Origin: Tolypothrix sp. NIES-4075
GTDB lineage: Bacteria; Cyanobacteriota; Cyanobacteriia; Cyanobacteriales; Nostocaceae
Assembly (NCBI RefSeq): GCF_002218085.1
Contig: NZ_BDUC01000006.1
Coordinates: 372,001 to 436,000, forward strand
Direction of reading: 5' to 3'
DNA length: 64,000 bases
Shown: piece after piece, positions 44,256 through 52,751 of the stretch
Position numbering within the stretch: position 1 is the stretch's first letter
Layout: the number at the start of each line of letters is the position of its first letter
Position numbers and translations under genes: made by a program
Notes under the pieces: model-generated
What the model saw: only the letters and a program-made list of their open reading frames with translations
Database searches by the model: none
What the model was told of the DNA's origin: nothing

Positions 44256-44531
44256 ATGAAACGAGCTTTTCGTAAATATCATCGCATGATTGCGATCGCA
44301 GTCTTTCTACCTTTGACTGTTTCCGTAGTTACTGGCATCAGCATGACGTTAACAGACCAGTGGTTCCATCAACCAGAGTTAACCGGATTTCTCATCAAAG
44401 TTCATACTGGCGAAATCTTTGGGCTGGCAGCGATTTATCCCATCTTGCAGGGCTTGGGACTAATCGGCTTAATAGTGACTGGTCTAAGTATGACTGGTCT
44501 ATTTTCTCAAGTGTATAAACCAAAAAAATAG
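44256..44531 (+). CDS. Small two-helix membrane protein, PepSY/YdbS-like
   Basis: 91 residues from the ATG at 44256, which has AAAGGAG upstream (a TTG two codons earlier is not needed). Two hydrophobic segments (IAVFLPLTVSVVTGISM and GLGLIGLIVTGLSMTGLF) with MKRAFRKYHRMIAI before the first, resembling the short single-unit PepSY-associated membrane proteins. It probably lies in the inner or thylakoid membrane. Function unknown. Second gene of the set. Confidence 0.65.
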   Translation: MKRAFRKYHRMIAIAVFLPLTVSVVTGISMTLTDQWFHQPELTGFLIKVHTGEIFGLAAIYPILQGLGLIGLIVTGLSMTGLFSQVYKPKK

Positions 44532-44606
44532 GCGATTGAGCGTTCGCGCAGCGTGCGCTTTGCGCTTAGGGCAGTATCGCTAACCCTATTTACTCAATTA
44601 TCAGCT

Positions 44607-45038
44607 ATGAAGTATCGTTCATACATACTAGTCGCAGTTGTTTCTGCGGTGCTAGTTACTTTGTTACATCTCTATGGTTGTAACCCTCAATCTACACAGC
44701 CTCTAAATCAACCAAAGGTAACGACTAATCAACCTTTGGAACAAGAAAAGGGAAGTACCCAAAAAGCAAATGCAACTGTCAAAATTCACAATTTCAAATT
44801 TGAACCGACAACCCTAAAAATTAACGTTGGTGAAAGCATAAAGTTTGCCAACAGCGATGAAGAACCGCACACCGTCACTGCAACAGATGGCTCCTTCGAT
44901 TCCAAAGCTCTTGATACAGAAGAGGCTTGGACGCATACCTTTACTAAGCCTGGAGCCTTTCCTTATATTTGTGCCATTCATCCCTTCATGAAAGGGACAG
45001 TTACTGTAACTTCAACGAAAGGAAAAAATGAAACGTAG
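44607..45038 (+). CDS. Cupredoxin-fold copper lipoprotein
   Basis: About 143 residues from the ATG at 44607 (MKYRSYILVAVVSAVLVTLL), giving a lipoprotein signal with the lipobox LYGC; the frame to 44553 covers repeat DNA. The mature domain is a small blue copper fold: ATVKIHNFKFEPTTLKINVG, DEEPHTVTATDG with the first His ligand and FPYICAIHPFMKGTVTV with Cys, His and Met ligands. A full type 1 copper site is predicted. It likely transfers electrons or stores copper at the envelope. It overlaps the next gene by 11 bp. Confidence 0.83.
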   Translation: MKYRSYILVAVVSAVLVTLLHLYGCNPQSTQPLNQPKVTTNQPLEQEKGSTQKANATVKIHNFKFEPTTLKINVGESIKFANSDEEPHTVTATDGSFDSKALDTEEAWTHTFTKPGAFPYICAIHPFMKGTVTVTSTKGKNET

Positions 45039-45939
45039 AAACTTCATTAATCATGTCGGTTGGACTGGTCTTGGTATCCTGTGGGCTGTTGGTGGAAATG
45101 GCTTATTAAGCTCGTGCAATGTCAGTGAAACCACAGATAAAAAACAATTGAATTCCTCCTCGCTGTCATTCGTACAAATTAGCGATACTCACATTGGTTT
45201 TCATAAGCCGGCAAACGAGCATGTTACACAAACGCTGCAAAAAGCAATCAATGCTATCAATTCATTACCGACACCACCAGCGTTTGTAGTGCATACAGGT
45301 GACATAAGTCACCTTTCTAAGCCTGCGGAATTCGATCAAGCTAAACAAATTCTTTCACAGTTGAAAGCACCACTATTTACACTACCAGGAGAACACGATA
45401 CGATAGGCGATCGCGGTAAAGCTTACTCTGAAGCTTTCAGCCAAAAGGATAAAAAAGAAGGATTGCAGTCCTGGGATCACTCTGGTGTACATTTTGTATC
45501 CCTGACCAATGTGCTTGATTTTGGTGAGACAGGAAAAGGCAAGCTTGGTCAAGCTCAACTAGACTTACTAGCAAAAGACCTCGCAGCACAAAAAGGTGAC
45601 ACTCCTTTAGTTGTATTTAGTCATATTCCCCTTTATGACCTTTACCCCAAGTGGGGTTGGGCAACAGCAGATTCGGCTAACGCTCTCTCGTTATTGTCCC
45701 GGTTCTCATCCGTGACCGTACTAAATGGTCATATCCATCAAATCATTCAGCATTCGGAAGGAAATATCCGGTTTTCTACCGCTGCATCGACAGCTTATCC
45801 ACTACCTTCCCCCGGAAATGGAGAACAGCCTGCTCCCGTCAAGTTGCCAGAAAATCACTTGCTGGCAGTGCTGGGATTCCGCACAGTGGAATTTGCTCCT
45901 GGTCATGACACAAAAGTTGACCAACATTCTCTGGCTTAG
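45028..45939 (+). CDS. Exported calcineurin-like metallophosphoesterase
   Basis: A 303-residue protein. N-terminus KRRNFINHVGWTGLGILWAV is Tat-like, followed by a possible lipobox LLSSC. The metallophosphoesterase motifs are in order: QISDTHIGFH (DxH), VVHTGDISHLSK (GDxxH), LPGEHDTIGDRG (GNHD with Glu in place of Asn), VVFSHIPLYD (GHxP-like) and VLNGHIHQI (GHxH). The GNHD-to-GEHD change may alter activity. Last gene in the set after the cupredoxin. Substrate unknown. Confidence 0.83.
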   Translation: MKRRNFINHVGWTGLGILWAVGGNGLLSSCNVSETTDKKQLNSSSLSFVQISDTHIGFHKPANEHVTQTLQKAINAINSLPTPPAFVVHTGDISHLSKPAEFDQAKQILSQLKAPLFTLPGEHDTIGDRGKAYSEAFSQKDKKEGLQSWDHSGVHFVSLTNVLDFGETGKGKLGQAQLDLLAKDLAAQKGDTPLVVFSHIPLYDLYPKWGWATADSANALSLLSRFSSVTVLNGHIHQIIQHSEGNIRFSTAASTAYPLPSPGNGEQPAPVKLPENHLLAVLGFRTVEFAPGHDTKVDQHSLA

Positions 45940-45964
45940 GCGAGAATGAAATAATCCTGGTATT

Positions 45965-46004
45965 GACTTCTCTCCATGTCCCATAGGGGTCATGGAGAGA
46001 AGTC
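45965..46004. terminator. Strong bidirectional terminator hairpin
   Basis: Perfect 14-bp arms GACTTCTCTCCATG / CATGGAGAGAAGTC around a 12-base loop, followed by T-rich sequence on the plus strand. It sits between the convergent metallophosphoesterase and kdpC genes and probably ends both transcripts. Confidence 0.75.
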
Positions 46005-46055
46005 ATTTACCTGTTTTAATTTTCAGCCTTCATCTTTTGTCGAACTCACCTCAGG

Positions 46056-46667
46056 TTAAATTCTGTCCAAAGCGAGATTTAGTTTTAAGACGTTAACTCC
46101 AGGTTCACCGAAGATGCCCAGAAAGCGATTATCGGTGTTTTGCGAAATTAGGGTTTCCAGTTGGTTTGGTTGGAGTTGTCGCGTTTTTGCTACTCTGGCA
46201 ATTTGTGCTTTGGCAGCTTCTGGGGTAATGTGGGGGTCAAGGCTGGAACCAGAGGTGTAAACTAAATCTGCTGTCGGTTGCACGCCGGCTTTTTTCAGAC
46301 GATTGAAGTCACCTTCATCGTTTTTTCCAGCGATGCGATCGCGCAATGCCGGATTACTCGGCGCCAAGTTGCTTGCACCGGATACCCCAGTTTTCAACAC
46401 TCCGGCTTCATCTTTTTTCGGGTCTGCTGTACTGTAGTTAGTGCTGCTGGGACGACTATTAAAGTAGCGGTCTGAAGTAAAAGGTTGACCAATTAAAGCA
46501 GAACCGACAACTTGATTTTGGGCATTTTTAATTAGACTACCATTTGCTTGAAAGGGAAATACAATTTGTCCCAAGGCAATCATCAGCAAAGGATAAATAA
46601 TAGCTGTAATCACCCACAGTAACAAAGTAGAACGAACGGCTCTACCAGCATCGCGTGCAAAACTCAT
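46056..46667 (-). CDS. kdpC: Potassium-transporting ATPase subunit C
   Basis: About 203 residues from the ATG at 46667, which overlaps the stop of the preceding kdpF-like gene by one base (TAATG). The frame extends further (to 46751), but the family start is MSFARDAGRAVRSTLLLW. KdpC has one N-terminal membrane segment (LLLWVITAIIYPLLMIALGQ) and a periplasmic domain with SALIGQPFTSDRYFNSRPS, DPHITPEAAKAQIARVA and LGIFGEPGVNVLKLNLALD. It assembles with KdpA and KdpB in the high-affinity K+ pump. Last gene of the operon; a terminator follows. Confidence 0.95.
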   Translation of the reverse strand: MSFARDAGRAVRSTLLLWVITAIIYPLLMIALGQIVFPFQANGSLIKNAQNQVVGSALIGQPFTSDRYFNSRPSSTNYSTADPKKDEAGVLKTGVSGASNLAPSNPALRDRIAGKNDEGDFNRLKKAGVQPTADLVYTSGSSLDPHITPEAAKAQIARVAKTRQLQPNQLETLISQNTDNRFLGIFGEPGVNVLKLNLALDRI

Positions 46668-46936
46668 TAGAATTTCTCCGGTACAAACATCACGAAAAAC
46701 AGATATATTGAAAGACTCAAAACTACTAATCCTAATAGTCCCAATGCCCAAGATTGAGGGCGGGAATGTGTTTCACCAGTAGCAGCGTAGACCAGAGGCG
46801 CTACTATTAAGTTGAAACACATTGCTAAGAACAGATACAACGGCAGCTTTTGTCTACGCCATTGTGACCAAATTTCGGTTACTGTTTCTAATGTTTGGAC
46901 TGAAATTTGTTGTGATGGTATAAGATGTTTTTTCAT
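46667..46936 (-). CDS. Small membrane subunit of the Kdp complex (KdpF-like, possibly KdpG type)
   Basis: An 89-residue protein between kdpB and kdpC. The C-terminal helix ALGLLGLVVLSLSIYLFF with FVPEKF has the KdpF pattern. An extra N-terminal helix (LPLYLFLAMCFNLIVAPLVY) after a basic stretch makes it longer than the 29-residue E. coli KdpF; cyanobacterial kdp operons are described with an additional small gene, kdpG, in this place. I cannot separate KdpF fused to an extension from KdpG. The start codon is the last base triplet of the tandem repeat described next. Confidence 0.7.
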   Translation of the reverse strand: MKKHLIPSQQISVQTLETVTEIWSQWRRQKLPLYLFLAMCFNLIVAPLVYAATGETHSRPQSWALGLLGLVVLSLSIYLFFVMFVPEKF

Positions 46937-47145
46937 TGTCTTACTTTGTAGTCGGCGCTTCAGCGCTGAATCATTTATTTTGATTACATTGTCTTACTTT
47001 GTAGTCGGCGCTTCAGCGCTGAATCATTTATTTTGATTACATTGTCTTACTTTGTAGTCGGCGCTTCAGCGCTGAATCATTTATTTTGATTACATTGTCT
47101 TACTTTGTAGTTGTTGCCAAGCGCTTCAGCGCTTACTACGAAAGA
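46934..47145. repeat. 53-bp tandem repeats in the kdpB-kdpF gap
   Basis: Three exact-length copies (46934, 46987, 47040) and a partial fourth (47093). Each has CATTGTCTTACTTTGTAGTC followed by GGCGCTTCAGCGCTGAATC, an AGCGCT palindrome. The first copy supplies the ATG of the KdpF-like gene (CAT at 46934-46936). The partial copy ends in AAGCGCTTCAGCGCTTACTA, joining the CGTAGTAAGC repeat family. Confidence 0.85.
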
Positions 47146-47151
47146 GAAAAA

Positions 47152-49275
47152 TTAAGACAAAGGTAGGATAATATCGATCAGTTTGATGGCAATAAAGGGT
47201 GCAATTACGCCGCCAACACCATAAAGTAAGATGTTACGTCTTAGCAGTTGATCTGCTGTTAGGGGACGAAACTTCACGCCTTTTAGCGCTAAAGGAATCA
47301 GCGCTGGTATAATCAGAGCGTTGTAAATCAGCGCAGAGATAATTGCAGATTGGGCGCTTTTGAGTCCCATAATGTTAAGTGCGCCAATTCCTGCTGCTGC
47401 GAAGATTGTGGGGATGATGGCAAAATATTTGGCGATGTCGTTGGCAATAGAAAATGTTGTTAATGCTCCACGGGTAATTAGTAACTGTTTACCAATTGTT
47501 ACTAAGTCAATTAACTTCGTGGGGTCAGAGTCTAAGTCTACCATGTTCGCAGCTTCTTTCGCAGCTTGCGTCCCAGAGTTCATCGCCACACCCACGTTTG
47601 CCTGAGCTAGTGCGGGTGCATCGTTGGTGCCATCTCCGGTCATGGCTACGAGTTTACCTTCTGATTGTTCCGAGCGAATTACCTCTATTTTGTCTTCTGG
47701 AGTGGCTTCGGCGATGAAATCATCTACTCCCGCTTCTTGAGCAATTACCTCGGCGGTGATACTATTATCTCCTGTGAGCATGATGGTTTTTACACCCATG
47801 CGGCGGAGTTGGTCAAAGCGTTCGCGCAAACCAGGTTTGACTATATCTTTGAGATAAATAACCCCGTAAATATCATTCTCCTGACAGACGGCTAAGGGTG
47901 TACCTCCTAAGCGGGAAACTCGCTCATAAGCTGCGTCTAGATCCTTGGGAATTTGACCACCACGGGAACGAACAAAGCCTTTAATCGAATCCACCGCTCC
48001 TTTACGGACTTGTTTACCATTGGGCAAATTAGTACCGCTCATGCGGGTTTTGGCGGAAAATTCCACAGCTTCTGCATTGTTAGGGTTGAAGCCTGCCTCA
48101 ACTCGGTATTTTTCTGCTAGTGTGACGATTGAGCGACCTTCTGGCGTATCGTCAAATACACTACCAGCCAAGGATATTTGCGCTACATCTTCTACTGAGT
48201 GATTGTTGACGGGAATAAACTCGTTAGCCATGCGGTTGCCTAAGGTGATGGTGCCGGTTTTATCTAGTACTAAGGTGTTGATGTCACCGCAAGCTTCTAC
48301 TGCTCGTCCGGATGTGGCAATAACGTTGAATTGGGCAACTCTGTCCATCCCGGCAATACCGATCGCACTTAACAATCCACCGATAGTAGTCGGAATCAAA
48401 GCGACTAGCAGCGAGATTAAAATGGCAACGCTAACACCAGCACGCAAGCTGCTACCCGCTTGGGCACCATAAATTGTGCTGACAAAGTTGGCAATGTAGC
48501 CAGCGAAAGGGGGAACTGTGGAAACGACGATTAAAAATACTTGCGTCAGCACTGAAAGCAGCACTGTCAGCGCAATTTCGTTGGGTGTTTTGCTGCGTTC
48601 GGCTCCTTCGACTAGAGAAATCATGCGATCGATAAAGCCTTGACCGGGATCGGCTGTAATCCGAATGATTAATTCATCGGACAAAAGCCGCGTACCACCA
48701 GTAACGGAACTCGCAATATCTGTGCCCGGTTGCTTCAGTACAGGGGCAGATTCTCCAGTAATCGCCGACTCATCGACTGAGCCGATACCTTGTATAACTT
48801 CGCCATCAGCGGGCATCATATCATTAGCAATTACTTTTACACGATCGCCCCGCCGCAATTCGGTAGAATTAACTTCTTGAATTGTACCATCCGGTAGCAT
48901 TTTCCGGGCGGTAGTATGCGATCGCGTAGATTTGAGTGCATCTGCTTGAGCTTTCCCGCGTCCTTCAGCAACGGCTTCGGCAAAGTTGGCGAAAACAACT
49001 GTAAAAAATAAAATCAAGGTAATCAAGCCATTTAACAAGCGTTGCTGGTTGATATCTGCGTTAATTGTGCCGAATAAGTTGGGGTTCAGAGTTACTAAAA
49101 AAACGACAATTGTCCCGATCCAGACAATGAACATTACCGGATTTTTGACAGCAGTTTTGGGATTGAGCTTGACAAATGACTCACGAATTGCTCTTTGGTA
49201 AAGTCCGCGCATATCTGCTTTGGGAGTGTGTCTGCGCGATTCACGGGTTTGTTGAGGGGAAGTGATGGTTTGCAT
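47152..49275 (-). CDS. kdpB: Potassium-transporting ATPase subunit B
   Basis: A 707-residue P-type ATPase subunit. Motifs: LVLDKTGTITLGNRMANE with the phosphorylated Asp, TGESAPVLKQPG (actuator TGES), KTIMLTGDNSITAEV and LVAMTGDGTNDAPALAQANVG (hinge TGDGxNDxPAL). Seven to eight membrane segments. It provides ATP hydrolysis energy to the KdpA channel subunit for K+ uptake under limitation. Full length for the family. The frame 47152-49275 starts at an ATG preceded by a heptamer repeat tract, so its leader is unusual (see that feature). Confidence 0.96.
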   Translation of the reverse strand: MQTITSPQQTRESRRHTPKADMRGLYQRAIRESFVKLNPKTAVKNPVMFIVWIGTIVVFLVTLNPNLFGTINADINQQRLLNGLITLILFFTVVFANFAEAVAEGRGKAQADALKSTRSHTTARKMLPDGTIQEVNSTELRRGDRVKVIANDMMPADGEVIQGIGSVDESAITGESAPVLKQPGTDIASSVTGGTRLLSDELIIRITADPGQGFIDRMISLVEGAERSKTPNEIALTVLLSVLTQVFLIVVSTVPPFAGYIANFVSTIYGAQAGSSLRAGVSVAILISLLVALIPTTIGGLLSAIGIAGMDRVAQFNVIATSGRAVEACGDINTLVLDKTGTITLGNRMANEFIPVNNHSVEDVAQISLAGSVFDDTPEGRSIVTLAEKYRVEAGFNPNNAEAVEFSAKTRMSGTNLPNGKQVRKGAVDSIKGFVRSRGGQIPKDLDAAYERVSRLGGTPLAVCQENDIYGVIYLKDIVKPGLRERFDQLRRMGVKTIMLTGDNSITAEVIAQEAGVDDFIAEATPEDKIEVIRSEQSEGKLVAMTGDGTNDAPALAQANVGVAMNSGTQAAKEAANMVDLDSDPTKLIDLVTIGKQLLITRGALTTFSIANDIAKYFAIIPTIFAAAGIGALNIMGLKSAQSAIISALIYNALIIPALIPLALKGVKFRPLTADQLLRRNILLYGVGGVIAPFIAIKLIDIILPLS

Positions 49276-49276
49276 A

Positions 49277-49350
49277 TATTGTTGATGGTTGATAGTTGAT
49301 GGTTGATAGTTGATGGTTGATAGTTGATGGTTGATGGTTGATGGTTGTCA
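49277..49350. repeat. TTGATGG heptamer array upstream of kdpB
   Basis: About ten near-perfect 7-bp units (GTTGATGGTTGATAGTTGATGG). Being a multiple of seven, it does not interrupt reading frames but no gene is claimed. It lies between kdpA and kdpB. Confidence 0.8.
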
Positions 49351-49354
49351 AAAA

Positions 49355-49458
49355 TTGGCGTTGCTGAATCTTGGTGTAGAGACGCGAAATTTCGCGTCTC
49401 TACAATGGTTTTGATATAACGCAAAAGAATTTTCATACATGAAATCAGCAACGCCCAA
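49355..49458. repeat. MITE-like element A with nested palindromes
   Basis: Ends TTGGCGTTGCTGA and TCAGCAACGCCCAA are inverted repeats; a perfect 28-bp palindrome GTAGAGACGCGAAA / TTTCGCGTCTCTAC lies inside (49376-49403). Same plan as the elements at 59201 and 63377. Confidence 0.8.
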
Positions 49459-49502
49459 AAATTACTCCTACCCACTAACAACTAACCGCTAACAACTAAC
49501 AA

Positions 49503-51248
49503 CTACCCAATGCCTTTTGCTATTTGGAAGGCTTCACCAATTGGTCCTAACGCCAAAACTGGGAAGAAGGTGAGGGCGCCGAGGATGAGAATTACACCGG
49601 CAGTTACTCCTGTAAATAGTTGGGTATCGGTTCGCAATGTCCCAACTGTGAGGGGAACGGGTTGTTTGCGCGATATACTATCAGCAAGAAATAATAAACC
49701 GATGATGGGGATATAACGTCCAGCTAACAGGCTGAAGCAAGTACTCAGGTTCCACCACAAAGCGGTTGCGGTTGGGGCTGTACCTGTGGCGATCGCTAAC
49801 GGGGAGGGTTGAGAATCGCCTAAGCCTTCAAATCCAGATCCGTTATTAGCCGCAGCGGAGGCGTATTCGTAAATAACTTGCGAAAAGCCGTGAAAACCAG
49901 GATTGCTAATTCCGGCTAATTGATCGGGAAATGCTAAAGTTATCCCCGCAGGTATTAAAATCGCAATGGGGTGGACTAACAAAATTAGGAAACTGGCAAG
50001 GACTACTTCCCGCTTTTCGATTTTGCGTCCGAGAAATTCGGGGGTGCGTCCCACCATCAAACCGGTGACAAACACTGCCAAAATTAGATAAGCAAATAAA
50101 TAAGCTGTTCCTGTACCCTGTCCGCCAAAGACAATTTGAAAGAACATATTTGATAGGGTGACGAAACCACCATTAGGCATAAAGGAATCGTGCAAGCTAT
50201 TGACGGCACCGCACATAGTAGCGGTGGTGAAAACGGCATATAATGCAGATTGCGCCCAACCAAATCTAACTTCTTTACCTTCTAAGTTTGGCTGCTGTGA
50301 ACCCAAAAGCGCGTTGATGGCAGGATTGCCGTTATATTCTCCAATCGCTGTAATGATGATAAACAGCACGAGGATGGCGAAGGGAATGCTATAAACTAAC
50401 CAAGCTTGTTTGAGGTTGTTAGCAAAGACTCCATAGGTGTATATCAATGAGGTAGGCACTGACATCAGTGCTACAACCTGAATTAAGTTAACTAAGGGAT
50501 TTGGGTTTTCAAATGGGTGTGCTGAGTTGATGGCAAAAAATCCACCTCCATTTTCCCCTAGTTCTTTGATGATTTCAAAGTGAGCAACCGGACCGCGAGC
50601 GATCGCCTGACTAATGCTAGGATTTTCTAAGGTGGGTATTACCACTGGACCCGCTAAGGTTTCGGGAACTCCAGCCGCTATGAGGACAATTGCCCCGACA
50701 ATACAAATGGGTAACAAAATCCGCAGAATTGTGCGAATTAAGTCTACATAAAAGTTGCCCAAAGGTCTACCTGTCAAACCCCGAATAAAAGCGATCGCTA
50801 CTGCTATCCCCGTGGCAGCTGAGGTGAACATGTGATACCCCAAGGCTAACATTTGGCTGGCGTAACTCATGTAAGTTTCACCAGAATAATGCTGCTGATT
50901 GGTATTGGTGATAAAAGAAATTGTAGTATGTAGTGCTGTGTCCCAAGTCGGCGCACCTATTTTAGTCGGGTTTAGGGGTAGCCATCCCTGATTCATGATG
51001 ATGAAGAATATCAGCAATCCCATGACTACATTACTGTACAAAATTGCCCGTGCATACTGCCAGCCAGTCATGCTTTCTCTGCTTTGAACGCCGACTAAGG
51101 AATACAAAACTCGCTCAACTGGGTTTAAAATTGGATCGAGAAAGGTTCGTAGTTCGAGAAAGACACGCGCCATGTATTGCCCAAATAACGGCGTAATTGC
51201 TACTACAATTAATAGCGTTAAGGCTATTTGAATCCATCCTTGTAACAT
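49503..51248 (-). CDS. kdpA: Potassium-transporting ATPase subunit A
   Basis: About 581 residues from the ATG at 51248 (MLQGWIQIALTLLIVVAITP); the frame extends to 51335 but without the family N-terminus. The channel-like subunit of the Kdp pump, with ten or so membrane segments. K+-selectivity stretches: HYSGETYMSYASQMLALGYH, GENGGGFFAINSAHPFENP, CGAVNSLHDSFMPNGGFV and ANNGSGFEGLGD. Upstream (51249-51597) is the likely operon promoter. A heptamer array and element A separate it from kdpB. Confidence 0.95.
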   Translation of the reverse strand: MLQGWIQIALTLLIVVAITPLFGQYMARVFLELRTFLDPILNPVERVLYSLVGVQSRESMTGWQYARAILYSNVVMGLLIFFIIMNQGWLPLNPTKIGAPTWDTALHTTISFITNTNQQHYSGETYMSYASQMLALGYHMFTSAATGIAVAIAFIRGLTGRPLGNFYVDLIRTILRILLPICIVGAIVLIAAGVPETLAGPVVIPTLENPSISQAIARGPVAHFEIIKELGENGGGFFAINSAHPFENPNPLVNLIQVVALMSVPTSLIYTYGVFANNLKQAWLVYSIPFAILVLFIIITAIGEYNGNPAINALLGSQQPNLEGKEVRFGWAQSALYAVFTTATMCGAVNSLHDSFMPNGGFVTLSNMFFQIVFGGQGTGTAYLFAYLILAVFVTGLMVGRTPEFLGRKIEKREVVLASFLILLVHPIAILIPAGITLAFPDQLAGISNPGFHGFSQVIYEYASAAANNGSGFEGLGDSQPSPLAIATGTAPTATALWWNLSTCFSLLAGRYIPIIGLLFLADSISRKQPVPLTVGTLRTDTQLFTGVTAGVILILGALTFFPVLALGPIGEAFQIAKGIG

Positions 51249-51597
51249 TTTTGAATGATTTATTCCTAAGAGTTTTACAAGCCGAAAAAAATACTTGATA
51301 TTTGAATAGGTGGAACAATTTCTATCATTTCTCAATTTCTTAATGGAAACAAGGAATAGAGGTATATAAAATAAGTTTATTTTTATGTTTAGCGTTTATT
51401 AAACGTGAGTAAACGATGTTTAGGAGCATAAAAGATTTTAGGAGACGAACCGCAAAGGCGCAAAGAGCGCAGAAAAAGAGTAAATAGAGTTTTATCAAGT
51501 TATATAATTTATGTAAACGTTATGTTTGCTGTATTTTGTGCGGTAAAGTTAATTAAAATAAAATATTGATTTAAGTTAGGTTATATATTTAAGATAA
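51249..51597. promoter_or_regulatory. kdp promoter region
   Basis: Between divergent kdpA and the sensor kinase gene. Contains repeated CGTTTA/TAAACG half-sites (AGCGTTTATTAAACGTGAGT then AAACGATG) around 51391-51417 that could be a regulator binding site, and a partial AACCGCAAAGGCGCAAAGA dispersed repeat at about 51448. No Kdp sensor gene (kdpD/kdpE) is seen in the window. Confidence 0.4.
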
Positions 51598-52740
51598 TTG
51601 AAGAGTAAGGATGCTTTCGTGAATGGTAGATTTAAAGCGAATTTACTGGCTAACAACTCGCGGTTAGGCAAATCTTTGCTGATTGTGGGGTTGTTTATCG
51701 TTGTTCTTGTTTTAGAGCTTTCTACGCCAAGTGATTATGTATTTGGGTATCTTTACACTGGACCGATTCTCCTGGCAAATTCTTGGTTGAAGGATAAAGC
51801 AACGTTGCAAGCAACATGCGTAGCGATGTTTTTAACGATGTTGAATGTGTGGGTACCTGGGGGTGAGGTGATTGTTGCTTCGATAGTAGCAAATCGAGCG
51901 ATCGCTGTTATGGCTTTGATGGTAACGGGACTTTTAAGCCAACGTTTGCGACGAACGCAACAAGCGATCGCGCAAACTCAAGCGAAGTTAGAAGCACAAG
52001 AGCAATTAGTTAAACTAAGAGAAGATTTTGCTTCTACACTCACTCACGATTTAAAAACACCTCTTTTAGGAGCAATTGAAACTCTCAAGGCTTTCCAAAA
52101 AGAAAAATTTGGCATTGTTTCGTCGCAACAGCAGAAAGTCTTAGCAACGATGATTCACAGTCATGATAGTTCTCTGCAATTTGTGGAAACTTTATTAGAT
52201 GTTTATCGTAATGATACTGAAGGTTTAAAGCTGCATTTAGAACCTGTGGATTTAACTGTATTGGCAGAGGACGTAGCTACTACTTTGATGGAAGTCGCTG
52301 CAACTCGACGAGTTAATTTATGCTTTCGTTATGGTGAGTCAGATTTTCGCTCGTCGTTGTGGGTAAAAGGTGATGCTTGGCAATTGCAAAGAGTATTGAC
52401 AAATCTGCTGATTAATGCAATAAATCATTCTAGAAGAGGCGATCGCGTGGAAGTAATATTAGAATCTCAAGCTTCTTATCAAGTTGTGAAAATCTTGGAT
52501 ACCGGTGCAGGTATTCCCCCAGAACAGTTTCCCCACTTATTTGAACGATTTTATCAGGGACATAGCGATCGGCAAGCTAAAGGTTCAGGATTGGGGCTTT
52601 ATTTATCTCGGCAAATTATTGAAGCGCATAACGGTATAATTTGGGCAGAGAACAGATCCGATTCTAAAGATGTCTTTGCAACCAAAAGTGGAGCTATCTT
52701 TGGGTTCAAGCTCTCAGTTTACCCATATCAGCCTTCTTAA
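51598..52740 (+). CDS. Membrane sensor histidine kinase
   Basis: A 380-residue protein; TTG at 51598 or GTG at 51619 as start. Residues about 20-110 hold three or four membrane segments (SLLIVGLFIVVLVLELS, VVASIVANRAIAVMALMVTG-like stretch). A coiled coil (QAIAQTQAKLEAQEQLVKL) leads into the HisKA domain FASTLTHDLKTPLLGAIETL with the phosphorylated His; the HATPase domain has LTNLLINAINHSRRGD (N box), LDTGAGIPPEQF (G1) and KGSGLGLYLSRQI (G2). It is followed after 11 bp by a NarL-type regulator and so forms a two-component system. The signal is unknown. Confidence 0.85.
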   Translation: MKSKDAFVNGRFKANLLANNSRLGKSLLIVGLFIVVLVLELSTPSDYVFGYLYTGPILLANSWLKDKATLQATCVAMFLTMLNVWVPGGEVIVASIVANRAIAVMALMVTGLLSQRLRRTQQAIAQTQAKLEAQEQLVKLREDFASTLTHDLKTPLLGAIETLKAFQKEKFGIVSSQQQKVLATMIHSHDSSLQFVETLLDVYRNDTEGLKLHLEPVDLTVLAEDVATTLMEVAATRRVNLCFRYGESDFRSSLWVKGDAWQLQRVLTNLLINAINHSRRGDRVEVILESQASYQVVKILDTGAGIPPEQFPHLFERFYQGHSDRQAKGSGLGLYLSRQIIEAHNGIIWAENRSDSKDVFATKSGAIFGFKLSVYPYQPS

Positions 52741-52751
52741 GCTGTGCTGTG

